Below the pieces are notes generated by a model. The model saw only the letters and a program-made list of their open reading frames with translations, searched no databases and had not been told where the DNA came from. Positions 45,086-56,937 of a stretch of DNA of 64,000 nt are shown here, one piece after another (positions within the stretch are counted from its first letter, which is position 1; each line of letters starts with the position of its first letter). The stretch is from contig OZ023205.1 in the NCBI GenBank assembly GCA_963995525.1, positions 70,428,145 through 70,492,144 on the forward strand, given 5' to 3'. The DNA is from Escarpia spicata (lineage: Eukaryota > Annelida > Polychaeta > Sabellida > Siboglinidae). The position numbers and the translations under genes are program-made.

Positions 45086-45333
45086 ATCACTATCAGAAAT
45101 TACTTAATAACTAAACTAACTTAGTTTTTATAAAGACTGTTTCCTGTGTACTACAGCACACTTTATGTTACAGATTTTAATTACACAGCTGACTATCTAT
45201 CCTATCACGAACGCTAACGTTACCGGTAATGACCTATTTAAATACAATCAATTATGTTATGTTAAGCTGCTTTATTTATTTAGGTTACGCCGCGCTCTAG
45301 CGATTACGCAGGACACTAGCTACATAGACAATC

Positions 45334-45520
45334 TGCGCCGTTAGGGTGATAGGAATCACACATTCAATCTTACAGCAGACACTAGCAGGAACGTGTAACT
45401 TGAACATTTAATAGCGACCAACACAGAGTCACAGTCAAAACAATTCGAGAGCGAGGCTAGCGACCGGTGCGGGGCGTGACCCGGGAAAACAGGGGTCACG
45501 AACAAACAACCATAGACGCG
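45334..45520 (-). repeat. 3' LTR of gypsy element B (187 bp)
   Basis: Aligns over its whole length with 50543-50729, with one compensating pair of 1-base indels and roughly seventeen substitutions by eye. The inside edge abuts a polypyrimidine tract. Expected TG...CA ends are kept on one side each, with changes at the other. No clear target-site duplication survives. Confidence 0.92.
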
Positions 45521-45542
45521 TGACTTCTTTCTTCTTCTTCTG
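45521..45542 (-). promoter_or_regulatory. Polypurine tract of gypsy element B
   Basis: Plus strand tgacttctttcttcttcttctg, that is purine-rich AGAAGAAGAAGAAAGAAG on the minus strand, immediately before the 3' LTR. It is the expected primer site for plus-strand DNA synthesis. Confidence 0.75.
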
Positions 45543-45545
45543 ATA

Positions 45546-46735
45546 CTATACGTATATAAAGAAAATATATAATAATGTATATGTGACAAAGTCGCTTAGA
45601 TTGTCGGTAGGTCTGCGTATTCGGGTCGATCGTCGAAGAAGTTCTTCGGCAGGTAAGTCTTGCTCCTCGGCCGACGCTCGCGTCTCCTCGTCCAGCACCA
45701 CCAGAGGCGGAGTCTGTGAGTCCGAAGGCGGCTGTGCCGGCTGAGCTTCGTCATGTGTGGCAGGGTACGAAAGCTGTGTTGGTATGTTAGGTTGAGGCTC
45801 TGGTGTAGCATCACGTATCGGCATACTAGTCGAATCACCGCATATTGGTGCAACACTGGAGGATCAGGTGTATCGATAGCAACCTTGTAGCACTCCGATC
45901 GTTTCACCCGATAAGAGGTTGCTCACAATTGATTGGCGGTGAACATGTTGACGTTGAGCCAGGCACTATCTACGCTCACCGCTAGGTACCTACACCGAGA
46001 ACGCGACTTGTTTCGGTCAGAGTACAGGTACAATATGTCACCAACATCGACATGTTGAGATTTGGGTACTGTACCACCAGGTGACTTAGACAGCTGACTA
46101 GATACTTGATTGGCGTTGCGCAGTGAATGCTGTTGGCGAAGGAGGTCGTAGTCAGTTAGAGGTAGCTGTTCGTTTGTGAACTGGTCACGTTGGGTTCACA
46201 ACTCTCGAGCGGAAAACCCCCAGTTTCGTATACGAGTGTTGAGCTTTGCGGTGGCAACAGATAATAAAAGTGGCGTGACCGCCCCGCCTGTGTGTTGTTG
46301 ATGCAACAGTTCACACTCTAGTTCGCGCACGGCCTTCTCTGCAACAGGGTTCTTATTGACGTTCTTGACGCGTCCAAGTTCAAAGTCGATACTTTGACAG
46401 CAGCGCGTCGTTGGCGAGGGCAGCGAACCCTGGCGCTGGGTCAGTGCGTATGACTGCAGGAGGCCCATCAAGTGGTCGTAAGCCGATGCACAATTTGATC
46501 AGAGAGTCCCGCGTTCGTCATCGATGACACCCGACACAGTGCATGACGTTACACACTCGCGTAGGACCAAGATCAGCTGTTTCTCGCGTTTGATGCCATC
46601 CGCTGCATAGGAAATTCCTACCACATCTGGAGGGTCGCTTGAAGACTGAGGAATAGTCATGTGTGGAGTGTTGAGCAGCGAAGCACACTGGTGGCAGCTA
46701 CGTGACGCTATCTCGAATGCCTTGTCTAGGTCCAA
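45546..46735 (-). pseudogene. Gypsy element B integrase core and C-terminus
   Basis: Minus strand: 46735-46499 begins MDLDKAFEIASRSCHQCASL (the CC half of the HHCC zinc finger) and enters the core. 46471-46196 covers the core end (EKAVRELECELLHQQHTGGA). The C-terminal tail RRSTRIRRPTDNLSDFV at about 45650-45600 is typical of the end of gypsy pol. Two stops and frame changes occur. The coding region ends next to the polypurine tract. Confidence 0.85.
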
Positions 46736-46744
46736 CGCGTACAG

Positions 46745-48380
46745 TTAGCGATGTATGACCTGTTTCAGCTGGTAGGGTGACGGATGTTCCAGTTGAATGT
46801 GAAGAGCTGTTACTAGTCCGTCAAAAACCGTACGAGGAACGATGCTGCACTCTCGTGCTGGGTTGAGTAGATCGTTACGTCGTACGACTAGTAGACCATC
46901 GCGGGCGATAGAATGAACGTTTAGATATCGTTTGACGTCTTTCGCATTCGTTATTTTCTTAGATGGTCGCTTACCTTGTGTAAGGTGAGAATGTGTGCAT
47001 CGCAGATATGGGCATTCAGCTTGGATAGCGAGCCACGCAGATCTACAGGTGAACGGAAGTCGAGCCTTCCTAGATGTCACGTCGTTAGAAGTGACGCGTT
47101 GCAGGACAACAGACTCCTCCATTTGCCTGATGAAGGTGCAGACTTGACAATTATGTTCAATACATGTCGGCGCGTTGCGACTAGCAAAGTGTGATGGTAT
47201 ATTCGCTGAACCGGCGAGATGTCGGACAGTTGCTTGATAGCGACTGACAACTGACAAGAACGTGGAGACACAGCTTTTCATGAGCTTGTACACAAGGTTT
47301 ACTGTCAGTGAGGACATACGTGGTGTGATTCGATTGTACGATGAATGGGCTGAAATGCTTCACTGCGGCTGTGATGGATAACGCCTCTATCTCACAAGGT
47401 AGCCACGTGTTTTGTCGCTCACGTAATTTCGCACTGAAGAAACCGGCTAGCTTTAACTTGCCATCACGCATCATGTACAATGTAGCTCCTAAGCCACACA
47501 GTTTGGCAGAGCCATCGGTCACCAGCCATAACTCGTCGGTTGGTCGAGGCAACGTGATAGACTTGTTCGCGAGTAGACTCTCTTGTGCATGTTTGAAGGC
47601 TTCCCGTAACGAGTCGGTCCAAATGATGTGCTCACAAGACTGGCGCCCGCCCGTTATGTTGTCGAACGGTGCGAGCAAGGTGGAACATCCGGGTATTACA
47701 CGCGCTAGCATTTTGTATGCTTCGACGAATTCCCGCATGGCTTTCACAATTACGGCCGCGTTACAGTTGGCTAGCGTAGCGATGTGGTGTAAGCTAGCCT
47801 GAATGGAGCATAGGTTCCATACCCACCCAAGTATGGCAGTTGTTGTCGGACACAGCGTTGTCTTAGTGGCGGATAATCGCAAACCACTGTCGGCAAAGCA
47901 CTGTAATAGCCTTCTGACGTTTTGTTGGAGTTCAGCAATGGTGTTGCCGCCGCAGTAGATGTCGTCTGCAAGTTTGGCGGCGACGCCTTCTTCGAGCAGA
48001 TCACATAGTATACAGCATAGCAGTTCCTCGAGTGCAGTCTCGGACCCGGGCATCCCCATTGCAGAACGAGCGTATACAGGCACGCCGCGAAACGGAGTGA
48101 CAACAGCGCAGTACTTCATTGAGTTGTGGGAGAGCGGTATTTGGTAGAAGGCATTCGAAATATCTATTGTCATGATGTGCTTCCACTGGGCGATTTTACG
48201 CAAGGTGCTGTCGACGTCAGGCATTAGGGACGGTTGTGATTTGTTGTAACGTCCCACGTCTGTGAATGCGGTGACCTGTGTCCACCGCTTCGCTTCTTTA
48301 CTAGGAACGACGGATTGAGGTACTCGACGTTCACTGGAACATCCTCAGCTCGGACGAATACACCCATCGTCTCAAGTTTA
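46745..48380 (-). pseudogene. Gypsy element B reverse transcriptase, RNase H and start of integrase
   Basis: A long open frame at 47181-48257 holds RT and RNase H: RKIAQWKHIMTIDISNAFYQ (motif A), MGMPGSETALEELL, the active site AAKLADDIYCGG (LADD, not the usual Y or F-x-DD), LGWVWN, then RNase H LVTDGSAKLCGLGATL and TYVLTDSKPCVQAHEKLC. After a frameshift near 47200, 46745-47317 continues with the end of RNase H (TVRHLAGSANIPSHFASRNA) and the HH half of the integrase finger (ALHIQLEHPSPYQLKQV). 48257-48380 leads back into ORF 48386-49600 through a stop. Confidence 0.9.
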
Positions 48381-48385
48381 ACGAG

Positions 48386-49600
48386 CTAATTACGAGCGTA
48401 TTTTGGTAGGCGGCCTTTCCGTTGAGGTGGTTGAACTGGGTCCATGTTTACGACCGCCTCGAATGGCCCAATGCGACCATTATAGCCGGCGTAGTTAGGA
48501 TCGAAAACATCGTCGTACTCTTCAATGATTGAGAGGAATGATGCTCGTTCATAGGAAGATAGCATTAGACCCGGATCGATTTCGACAGCGACAGAGTGTT
48601 TGATGGATGTAGCGTTGGAGCTGCGTGATCGTACGTCTACGGCCTGATGTATGACGTCAGAGCGTACGGAAGTGTTCGTGGCGACGTCAGGTATAAACAC
48701 TTCACGAATCTGACCGAAGTGTTTGTTTCGTTTGAGCAAGCGAGTGGTGTTGGTCAAGTTGGGTATACGTAGTACACCATCGACGATGGTAATGAACGAC
48801 GGTTGTGGCCACACACGCATGAACTTGTTGCCCGTGGTGTCAAAACGTGGTTCCAAAGCGAATGTGGTGTCCGCAATAAAAATGTCTGCGGGCAGATTGA
48901 CTTCTACGAACTCGCCAGGCCAAACCATTGTGCTGGTGGGAGGCGCTCGCAGAACGTGAGCACGTCTGACTGCGTGTTGGTTTAGAGCTGCATCTGTTGT
49001 ACCATACGTGTACGTTGTGCCATCGGACACCGTGATGATTCGCTTAGCAGGACGAATGGCAACATCGTTGACTTCCATAAATGGAGACCCGCCTAACACT
49101 TCGACATCCAAGTTCTGCACAACTAACCCACACAACGAGAACGTGTTGTTTTTGTGTGCGAGGCACAGGATAGTCTCGCCAACTATTGTTAGAGGAGACG
49201 ACTCATCAGCTTGGTGTGCAGATTGAGATGAGCTCTTGATTTCACAACCTAGTCTCAGCGCAGTGGAATGGCGAATCGTGTTGCCTGTTGCCCCGCTGTC
49301 GACAGTGACTCGAACCGTGTGATGACCACAACACGTGTCCAGATAAGGCGACTGACGTACGTCGATACGCTGTGCAGTTGCGAGGCCTACTGTTGGTTCG
49401 TCATCGACCTCGTGTTTTTGGAACTCGTAGCTGTTCTCATGTTCGTAGATCTCTTCGTGGACGTCAGTGACTTGACGAATCTTGGCCATGTAACAACGAT
49501 CTTGTTCGGGAAGGTGTGAGCATTCGCTTAAGAAATGCTTAACGTTGCTGCGGCCAGCCTGTTTGCAGAGTGGACATGTTTTTGTGCTTGTAGGTCGCAT
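48386..49600 (-). CDS. Gypsy element B gag zinc knuckle, protease and RT start (404 codons open)
   Basis: Minus strand, open for 404 codons. Near the start [19 protein letters not shown] is a CCHC-type zinc knuckle of nucleocapsid. [20 protein letters not shown] at about residue 100 is an aspartic protease with DSG active site. Around 320-404 lies the N-terminal approach to RT ([26 protein letters not shown]). The ATG used is the first in frame; the real frame enters from gag (49528-50289), which ends 70 bases downstream of this start in another frame, so a programmed or mutational frameshift joins them. A stop at 48383-48385 separates it from RT. Confidence 0.88.
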   Translation of the reverse strand: MRPTSTKTCPLCKQAGRSNVKHFLSECSHLPEQDRCYMAKIRQVTDVHEEIYEHENSYEFQKHEVDDEPTVGLATAQRIDVRQSPYLDTCCGHHTVRVTVDSGATGNTIRHSTALRLGCEIKSSSQSAHQADESSPLTIVGETILCLAHKNNTFSLCGLVVQNLDVEVLGGSPFMEVNDVAIRPAKRIITVSDGTTYTYGTTDAALNQHAVRRAHVLRAPPTSTMVWPGEFVEVNLPADIFIADTTFALEPRFDTTGNKFMRVWPQPSFITIVDGVLRIPNLTNTTRLLKRNKHFGQIREVFIPDVATNTSVRSDVIHQAVDVRSRSSNATSIKHSVAVEIDPGLMLSSYERASFLSIIEEYDDVFDPNYAGYNGRIGPFEAVVNMDPVQPPQRKGRLPKYARN

Positions 49601-50289
49601 GGGACACTCGATGGATGTGGTTTTCTCCTTGAGAATGGCTGTCTCGGCCCGAATCTGTTCTGAGAGCTGGCAGTAGCTGTACGCACGATTTTTGCATCGT
49701 CGGCGGTCATGATCTCATCGAGTAGTGAGTCAAGGGCTTGGGGAATCTCAGGCTTAATCGACGCTAGTGTTCTAGATCTCAGTTCAGTGCCGTATCGTTG
49801 CTTGACGAACTTTGGGAGCGATGTGTGTATCAATCTCAACCACATAAGAACGACCATGTTTTCGAGTGATGGTGACATTTCCTCATTAACAGTTATGACG
49901 TCACCGTGGTGAAGAATAGCACTTCCCTGTTGGAGCATGTTGTCTTCAACGAAGGCCACTATGCGCTGATACAGATCTTCAGGACGTTCGTCAGCCAGGA
50001 GATGAATGTCAGCGAAGTCCAGAAAATGGGCGCCTGTAGACTGAAACCCGTAGTGTAGCCGAATAGTTTCCCAAATACCAGATAAACTAGTCGAATTTTT
50101 GACGATAGTGTTACGTGATATGACTGGGCAGAAATTCGCTATCTGGCCTAGCATGAGTTCGAGCATGTACACTTGTTGAAGTGCTGTACGAAAAGACCTG
50201 GCGGCGGCGTCATCGTCGGTGTGGTTTAGCTGCACATTTCTTCTCCCATTTGGTATCAGTGGCAATAAATTGGGTGAAGTTGGTGTCAA
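49528..50289 (-). CDS. Gypsy element B gag (capsid part)
   Basis: 253 codons open, starting [18 protein letters not shown]. It contains gag-type capsid text: [39 protein letters not shown] and [19 protein letters not shown]. It overlaps the next ORF by about 70 bases in a different frame. The start lies about 250 bases inside the 5' LTR. Confidence 0.85.
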   Translation of the reverse strand: MTPTSPNLLPLIPNGRRNVQLNHTDDDAAARSFRTALQQVYMLELMLGQIANFCPVISRNTIVKNSTSLSGIWETIRLHYGFQSTGAHFLDFADIHLLADERPEDLYQRIVAFVEDNMLQQGSAILHHGDVITVNEEMSPSLENMVVLMWLRLIHTSLPKFVKQRYGTELRSRTLASIKPEIPQALDSLLDEIMTADDAKIVRTATASSQNRFGPRQPFSRRKPHPSSVPCDLQAQKHVHSANRLAAATLSIS

Positions 50290-50542
50290 GCGATAAGGTG
50301 TAGATTAGGTTTTGACGCCAGTTCTCAAACGAGTTTACCGTTTCGGTTTTTGTGAAACACCCCTGCCTCGGTGCACGTTATATGTTGGTCATGTTGCACA
50401 TAGTTACTACGACCTGCTAGTGCGACAAAGCCGCCGTTCACGGCTGACTGCTTGTACCTATTATTTGGCTAGAATGTCAATGCAATTCAGTTTATTTTAC
50501 AAAGTTCGGTACCTTACGTGAGTTCGTTAGAACCGCTGCCGC

Positions 50543-50729
50543 CACGCCATTATGGTGATAGGAATCGCACATTCAATCGTACAAACAGACACTAGCAGGA
50601 ACGTGTAACTTGAACATTTAATTGCGACCAATACACAGTCACAGTCAAACAATTTGAGAGCGAGGCGGGCGACCGGGGCGGGGCGTGACCCGGGAAAACG
50701 GGGGTCACGAATAAACAACCATAGACGCA
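50543..50729 (-). repeat. 5' LTR of gypsy element B (187 bp)
   Basis: Partner of the LTR at 45334-45520. It contains the shared gtgacccgggaaaac block and tataaa-free AT-poor sequence. On the minus strand it starts TGCGTCTATGG. The sequence just inside (minus strand TGGCGGCAGCGG-like, near 50535) is a candidate primer binding site, not identified to a tRNA. Confidence 0.92.
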
Positions 50730-51590
50730 TATCATAATAGATTGTCTATTGGCGCTTGAATTTGCTAGACTATCGCCCTTGCATAATTTTAACAACAATG
50801 CTACCTAATCAAAATATCTAGCAAGTACTGGCTTACACAGATATTATCCTATGTAAGTAGTTTTATGGTTGTTACTTTATCTCCTATATATTCTACCACA
50901 TAATCATGTCTGTTAAATCTTGTTTACATCTTATCGAAGACTAAGATACCCTATTATCACTCACTATACTAAAGTGTTCTAAAATACTTTAACTAACTAA
51001 CTTTAAGCACAACTGCTACTCAATATATGTTTACTGCAACTTTATGAATGATATTAAGGCACAAATAATACTTATCAATCAGTAATTCCACTTGTTTATC
51101 AATTTTTCTGCACCACCAATTTCTACGATCTATCACCGCCAAATATAGCCTCGAAAACCTATTCGATAATAACTACTCTGAGTCCTCACTTACCTGAACA
51201 GTGGCTTGATTCTGTTCGATTAACGAATTCATTGTGATATTTGTATTGCTGTTGTGGCGCTAGAATGCAGTAATTGGTCTCATCAACTCATCCGATTACA
51301 TGAACACAACGCCAATGGCGGCCATTAATTACGAAATTGTCAGAGACAACTGCGTTTAGGCCAGCGTTATCGCGGGTCTAAAAATCGTGTCATTTCGTCC
51401 CGCGGAAAGTCCGAGACTAGTTGTCTGCGTTCATGCATAGCGTTTATCCCGTCAAAGTCCCGACGTTCATAAATAGTCCGAGACAACGCTCATTGTCTCG
51501 GTTCATGCATAAGACCCCTGCATACGAGTGTAGTTACTTTCAATTATATTTGATAATGCAGTGACTAAATACTACTGGACAACGCGGAAT
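50730..51590. other. No gene recognised; hairpin at 51478-51501
   Basis: AT-rich non-coding sequence. ccgagacaa at 51478-51486 pairs with ttgtctcgg at 51493-51501. Two ttcatgcata words near 51430 and 51502 suggest a short local duplication. Nothing else recognised. Confidence 0.5.
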
Positions 51591-51596
51591 TAAATT

Positions 51597-51860
51597 CTAC
51601 ACTTTCACCTGAGCGGATGCTAGCTTTGACTGTTGTATGTAAGAACAGCTCCATGGCGCGGGAGTGGTACACAATTTAGTCGTATCATTTGTACGAGTAA
51701 ACAGGCGGTGGCTCGATGTTTGGAATAACATATATGTTTCGCTTATGCCACCTACTGACTGTTGGTCCATTTGTTCAGTCGTTTCCGCTGCGATGGGTGT
51801 GTTTTTGCAGATGCCGATGGAAGTAGCATTTGATTCTTGTGACACGGGTTTTCGACACCA
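51597..51860. repeat. Repeat unit next to microsatellite, copy B
   Basis: Matches 11040-11331 in order and orientation and also leads directly into a long microsatellite, here (TCTG)n(TC)n. Relative to copy A it lacks 9 bases near 51785, a multiple of three, and a minus-strand reading frame stays comparable. Confidence 0.8.
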
Positions 51861-51902
51861 AAATACACGCACCATCTCGCTTGCACTCCATGTCTGTTTG
51901 TC

Positions 51903-52456
<554 letters not shown>

Positions 52457-52642
52457 ACGCGCACACCCAGCAAACACATTCCTCCAACGTTACAGTAATG
52501 TTATATTTATATTGCGGAATTATATGTTCACTGTAGTAAACATGTTTTCGACACCATTAGTGTCAAGTAATAAACGCCGTAATGGTAAATAAATAGTATG
52601 TTTTTTTCCCCAAAAAAATTGTATCTGCTAATAGTAGGTATG

Positions 52643-52765
52643 TTCACAGAACGTTCGTGGAACGTTAGGTTTCAATAACGTTATGATAACGTTACTGGAA
52701 CGTTCTAACACAATATTCGCAGAACGTTCGTGGAACGTAATGCTAATAACGTTATTAGAACGCCA
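52643..52765. repeat. AACGTT-rich degenerate repeat
   Basis: AACGTT occurs seven times in about 120 bases, in two related units of about 73 bp that both start ttc-cagaacgttcgtggaacgt. A shorter sequence of the same kind (aacgttctaggaacgtt) occurs at 56518-56534. The 6-mer is its own inverse, so the region is rich in small palindromes. Confidence 0.85.
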
Positions 52766-53250
52766 CATTAGTCAAATCAGCCGATTTTACCTAAAACAAC
52801 GAAAGAACACAGAATCAACGCGGCTGGACTATTGCAATTCAATCACATAATCGGAACATCTGCAAACAACATCGCTCGTGTGCAACTAATTCACAACTCG
52901 GCCACTCGTCTGATATTGCGTCGCCTGCGAAGTGATAGTGCTACGCCGCTGTTGTATGATCTGCATTGGCCACCCGTTGTTCGTTCAAAATATTGGTGTT
53001 CGCGTATAAATCAATGCATGAAAATGAGCTACTTGCGTGATCTCGTGTGTCCTTACAAACTCGCTACATCACTGCGGTCTGCTGACAACAATATGTTGTC
53101 CCTCACGCGTACTCGCGTAAAAGCTGGTGACAGTTCGTTCGCGGTGGCCGCTGCAACACTCTGGAACACTCCGCCTAATTACATTACATCTTAGGACACT
53201 CTTGGCAGTTTTAAATGTCAAATAAAACACATTTATTTATAATATCATTG
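52766..53250 (+). pseudogene. L2-type LINE 3' fragment
   Basis: RT C-terminus of the same family as 38325-40920: TRLDYCNSI, SANNIARVQLIHNSATRLIL, LLYDLHWPPVV, LRSADNNMLSLTRTRVKAGD and FAVAAATLWNTPPNYI. 5'-truncated; frameshifts near 52830 and a stop at 53193. Confidence 0.88.
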
Positions 53251-54270
53251 TAGTGATCCAGAGGACTAATTTATATTAGTAACATCTTTGAACTATTTAT
53301 TTATTTAATTGAGCGATATGTCTCCCCTATACCTTCATATGTAGGTATTTTTGATAATACATATTTGTATTCTGGCGATACTCGCGGTACAATTGGCGGT
53401 TTTTGGAAGAGCCAATAATGTTGGTATCTGTACCCCCTTCTCGTCTTCTATATCACAGTGTAGCCAGCAGCGAGTCAGCAGCGAGCCAGCGGAGAGCGTG
53501 AAGACGAGCTGAAAATACGGCGTCGCGGTGGTGACAATTTTTCGACTGCACCCCCGTCTTCTGATGTCACAATCCAGCCGGTTAAGCCAGCGGAGAAGGT
53601 GAAAGTTATAGCGGAACGGCAGCGAAGCATGTTTTATATATTTTCGTTCGGCCGCGAGTGGAGGTATTTGTGACCTCCAGACTCACTTTCTGGATCCGCC
53701 CCTGCTTCTAAACTACCCTGTCTGGATCTGCCCGTAATGTACTCCCATTGTGGCTAGTCTAATACCCGGGAACAAATGGGAAAGTCAGAACACAGACGAA
53801 AAACATCTGAACTGAACTGCGTGTAAAAACAGATAAACGTATGTAGCATTGCATTTATCTCTTTCTGCACGTTGCTTATTATTATAATAAGTAGAATTTC
53901 GCTTAATTAAAGTAAAAACTAAGTGAAATGTTAAAGGGACCTTTTTATTCCCAATTTAAATGAAATATAATCTCAAACCAGTGTCCTGATAGTAAACTAT
54001 TTTTTATCCCCCTCCGTCAACGTTTTCAAGGCCCCTTTCGGTCACGCTTTTCTACACATTTTCTGCACAGTTTGCCGCGACAGCTAGCGGTCGTTGTAAC
54101 GTAATCGCAGGTGGCACTGGTAGGATTTAGCATGGCGCGCATCAATGCGGGTTGGTGTTGCAGGCCGTACTTAAAATTGCTATCGCAACATGTTTTATAT
54201 CACTGTAAAGATAATAATCTTACGTACAAATGTGTCGGTAGATGCACACAGGAATGTTGTCTATTTTTTT
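53251..54270. other. No gene recognised
   Basis: Mixed-composition non-coding sequence, with a GC-richer stretch at about 53450-53720 that has short agccagcg/gcgagtcagc repeats. No domain or shared element recognised. Confidence 0.5.
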
Positions 54271-54510
54271 TAGTTATTGCCGTTTGAATGCGAATGTTCA
54301 CACTTTCAATGAGATTTAATATGTTTTGATATCAGAGCAAATATAATAATCGTATCTACAAGTTGGTCCTGGTTGTACCCATTATTTATTTTGAGTTTTT
54401 GAATTATTGCCGTTTGGAGATCGCGAATGCTTAATCCTGCAAAGTATACGTGGCAGCGGATATAATGCAAGTTTGAGCATTCGCGATGTTCAAACGGCTA
54501 TAACTCAAAA
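54271..54510. repeat. Inverted repeat, ~36-45 bp arms, plus a third direct copy
   Basis: 54390-54434 (ttttgag...attattgccgtttgga...tcgcgaatgc) and 54475-54510 are imperfect inverse copies about 40 bp apart. A partial direct copy (ttattgccgtttgaatgcgaatg) lies at 54274-54297. This could be the end region of a fold-back or MITE-like element. Confidence 0.75.
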
Positions 54511-55719
54511 AGTTAACACAATGTTTATGTGCACCCAGCGACAAACTTATTGATAAGAATATTTTCTTTACGGTGATATTAACAAATATTATATTTCGCG
54601 ATTGCAATTTCATGTACTGTCTGAAATAACAGACCGCACCGCTGTTCGCCTTGCTAAAGGATAGGGCGCGCTCAGCAGCCCTGCCTGTGGTGAGGTCAGC
54701 AACATCTGACGCGCAAATGATATGAGTTCGCAATGAACAGGCTTCATATTTGGCACATAACTTCACAGGAATATTATATTTATGTAAACGAAGTTTCAAT
54801 GACATTTACAATTCCATTTCATTTAGTCTTTAAGTTGGTCTTGATGATTGATCTGATTTATAAGTGGAAACAGGAAAGTCTGATAACTACTAACTAGAAA
54901 TACAAATTATTATTGGGTCGATTTACCAAGACTACACTGTACTATTGTGCATTGCCAATTCCATTTCTAATAATGACCAACGAAGTGCAAATATCATGTG
55001 TGGCACTGGTATAACAAGTTCAAAGAGCCCATCCTGCTTAGAAAAGCTAAAGTATGTATTTTATTATATATCTGAGTCCAGAAAATAAAGTATTAATTAT
55101 GGTAGTGTTTTTTCAACTGGAGCTAATCCATTAAAGGGAATAAAAACATATATTGCTTGAATTCATGTTATATTACATCCTGCTATCTATTTACACGTCC
55201 ACCAAGCCAAAAAAATCAAAATAATTCAATGAATTCGAAATTCCACATTTTTATGCTGTGCATCCGGACATTTTCGAATATGCATATTTTTGGCGCGCTT
55301 TTCGGGATGCCGAGATGTGACGTCACTTATGACTCAACCTCGCATCAGGCCGACCCTTTCCATGCATCCAGAGCATGTTTACAAGTATAGCTTTTGGGTC
55401 GAAACGAGCGTCAGAATGAGTTATTGTGCAATATTCCGACGTAATATAAACATAGGAACAAGCAGTTATCTTACGGTTCCACATGAATCGAATTTTATTT
55501 AAAACAACGAATGCGAATGGGCCTACAAGTCGGAACAAAGATGACGATACGCAGTGCTCTACAGCGACGATTTAGGCATCGAACAAAATCGTTTTTTCAG
55601 TTTGTCTTATAAATGAGAACGTTTCTGTTACAATTAATGTATACTTATATAGTATATATTTCAATATGTAGCATGAAACAGCTGCATTTCATTTCCCCTT
55701 TAATAGACGATATAAGCTT
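54511..55719. other. No gene recognised
   Basis: The minus-strand open frame at 54431-54805 (124 codons) and short frames near 55290-55540 show no domain and no second copy in the window. Confidence 0.45.
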
Positions 55720-56500
55720 AGCTAGAAAGATCATATAAATATGATCAAGTCTAAACTGTCAAAAACTATTGCCGTTATATACATGACAAACTATTTATTA
55801 AATAAAAAGTTTATAATATATTGTTCATTATTTCTCCCGTATTTATAGTATTGCTGCGACATTTGGGGAAATGCGCATAAAACAAATATTAACGGTCTTA
55901 CAAAAACGTTTTATGAATAATATGCAATAAGAATACATCAAGTCATACTAATACATTATTTTATGATCTAGGCATTCTTAAACTTTATGACTGAATAACA
56001 TTAAACACTTCTATCGTAATGTTTAAAGCTAACAATAATGTGTTGCCTGATAACCTTCAATTTTTTATCAATACCAAATATGCTACACCCTATGTAATAC
56101 ATCAAATAAATAAAATAAAATATGTTTATGCCCAATCTACGTCAAAGCTAAGTGTATATATGTGTATAGTGTTAAATTGTAGAATTGTTTAGACGATGAC
56201 ATAAACAACTTACTATAAGAAATCTCAAAAACGACATAACAATTACTTCATCGAAGAGGATACATTATGTAATTAATTTCGTTATTTTTAAGGTCCAGAA
56301 AGTATTTGGAAGCACGAATGTAGTAGTGGTCTCAATTTAGCAATGGCATATTATTTATGCTACCATGTTATATTGATGATAAAAAAGTAAATGTTAAGTA
56401 ATGAGCTTTTACTTATCCCTTTTCATTTTGAAATGTGTCATCTTTAATATGTATATATGTTATATGTTGTATTCTCAATTGGAAATAAAGAATTGAATTG
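55720..56500 (+). pseudogene. Jockey-superfamily LINE 3' end with (GAATT)n tail
   Basis: Broken RT C-terminal text: LSKTIAVIY, TNYLLNKKFIIYCSLFLPYL, CCDIWGNAHKTNINGL, and, in another frame, GILKLYD and VMFKANNNVLPDNLQFF. The sequence ends after ggaaataaagaattgaattgaat near 56500, a typical LINE polyadenylation-type 3' repeat. Confidence 0.8.
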
Positions 56501-56547
56501 AATCATAATATAATAATAACGTTCTAGGAACGTTACGAACACTTTCC

Positions 56548-56645
56548 AACACACACGCACGCACGCACACACACAGACACACACTCGCACGAACACTCAC
56601 ACAGAGAGACATACACACGCACGCAAATACACGAAACACATACAT
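56548..56645. repeat. Impure (AC)n-rich stretch
   Basis: ac, acgc, acag and acatac repeats with many interruptions. Apparent Cys/Val frames on the minus strand are artefacts. Confidence 0.9.
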
Positions 56646-56937
56646 ACGTACACAATCGCATCCGAACAAAGTAAAGTCAATATGATTCCTTCAAATAAAA
56701 AAAAATTGTTGATTGCAATAGTGTATTGCCTACATAAGGATGCAAGCGAACAATGATGTGTTATAATATTTAGGTACAATATAGTTTAATTATGCGCCTT
56801 CAGTAACTTCAAGCTGGACTAAAATACAATACCTTACTATTTTTAAACGGCTTGTTAGCTCTTTTGAACGAGTACGAAACTATTGCAAAATAAGGCAATG
56901 TGGTCGAAATAATTATGAAAACGTGACTCCCATCAAG

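Noticed and set aside
50730..50749. Inverted copy of the left flank of gypsy B (agattgtctat) as a structural signature
   Set aside because: The right-hand sequence is itself a small palindrome, so an apparent inverse match with 45325-45335 is weak evidence.
54431..54805. Minus-strand 124-codon ORF
   Set aside because: Low-complexity hydrophobic text with no domain; overlaps an inverted repeat.
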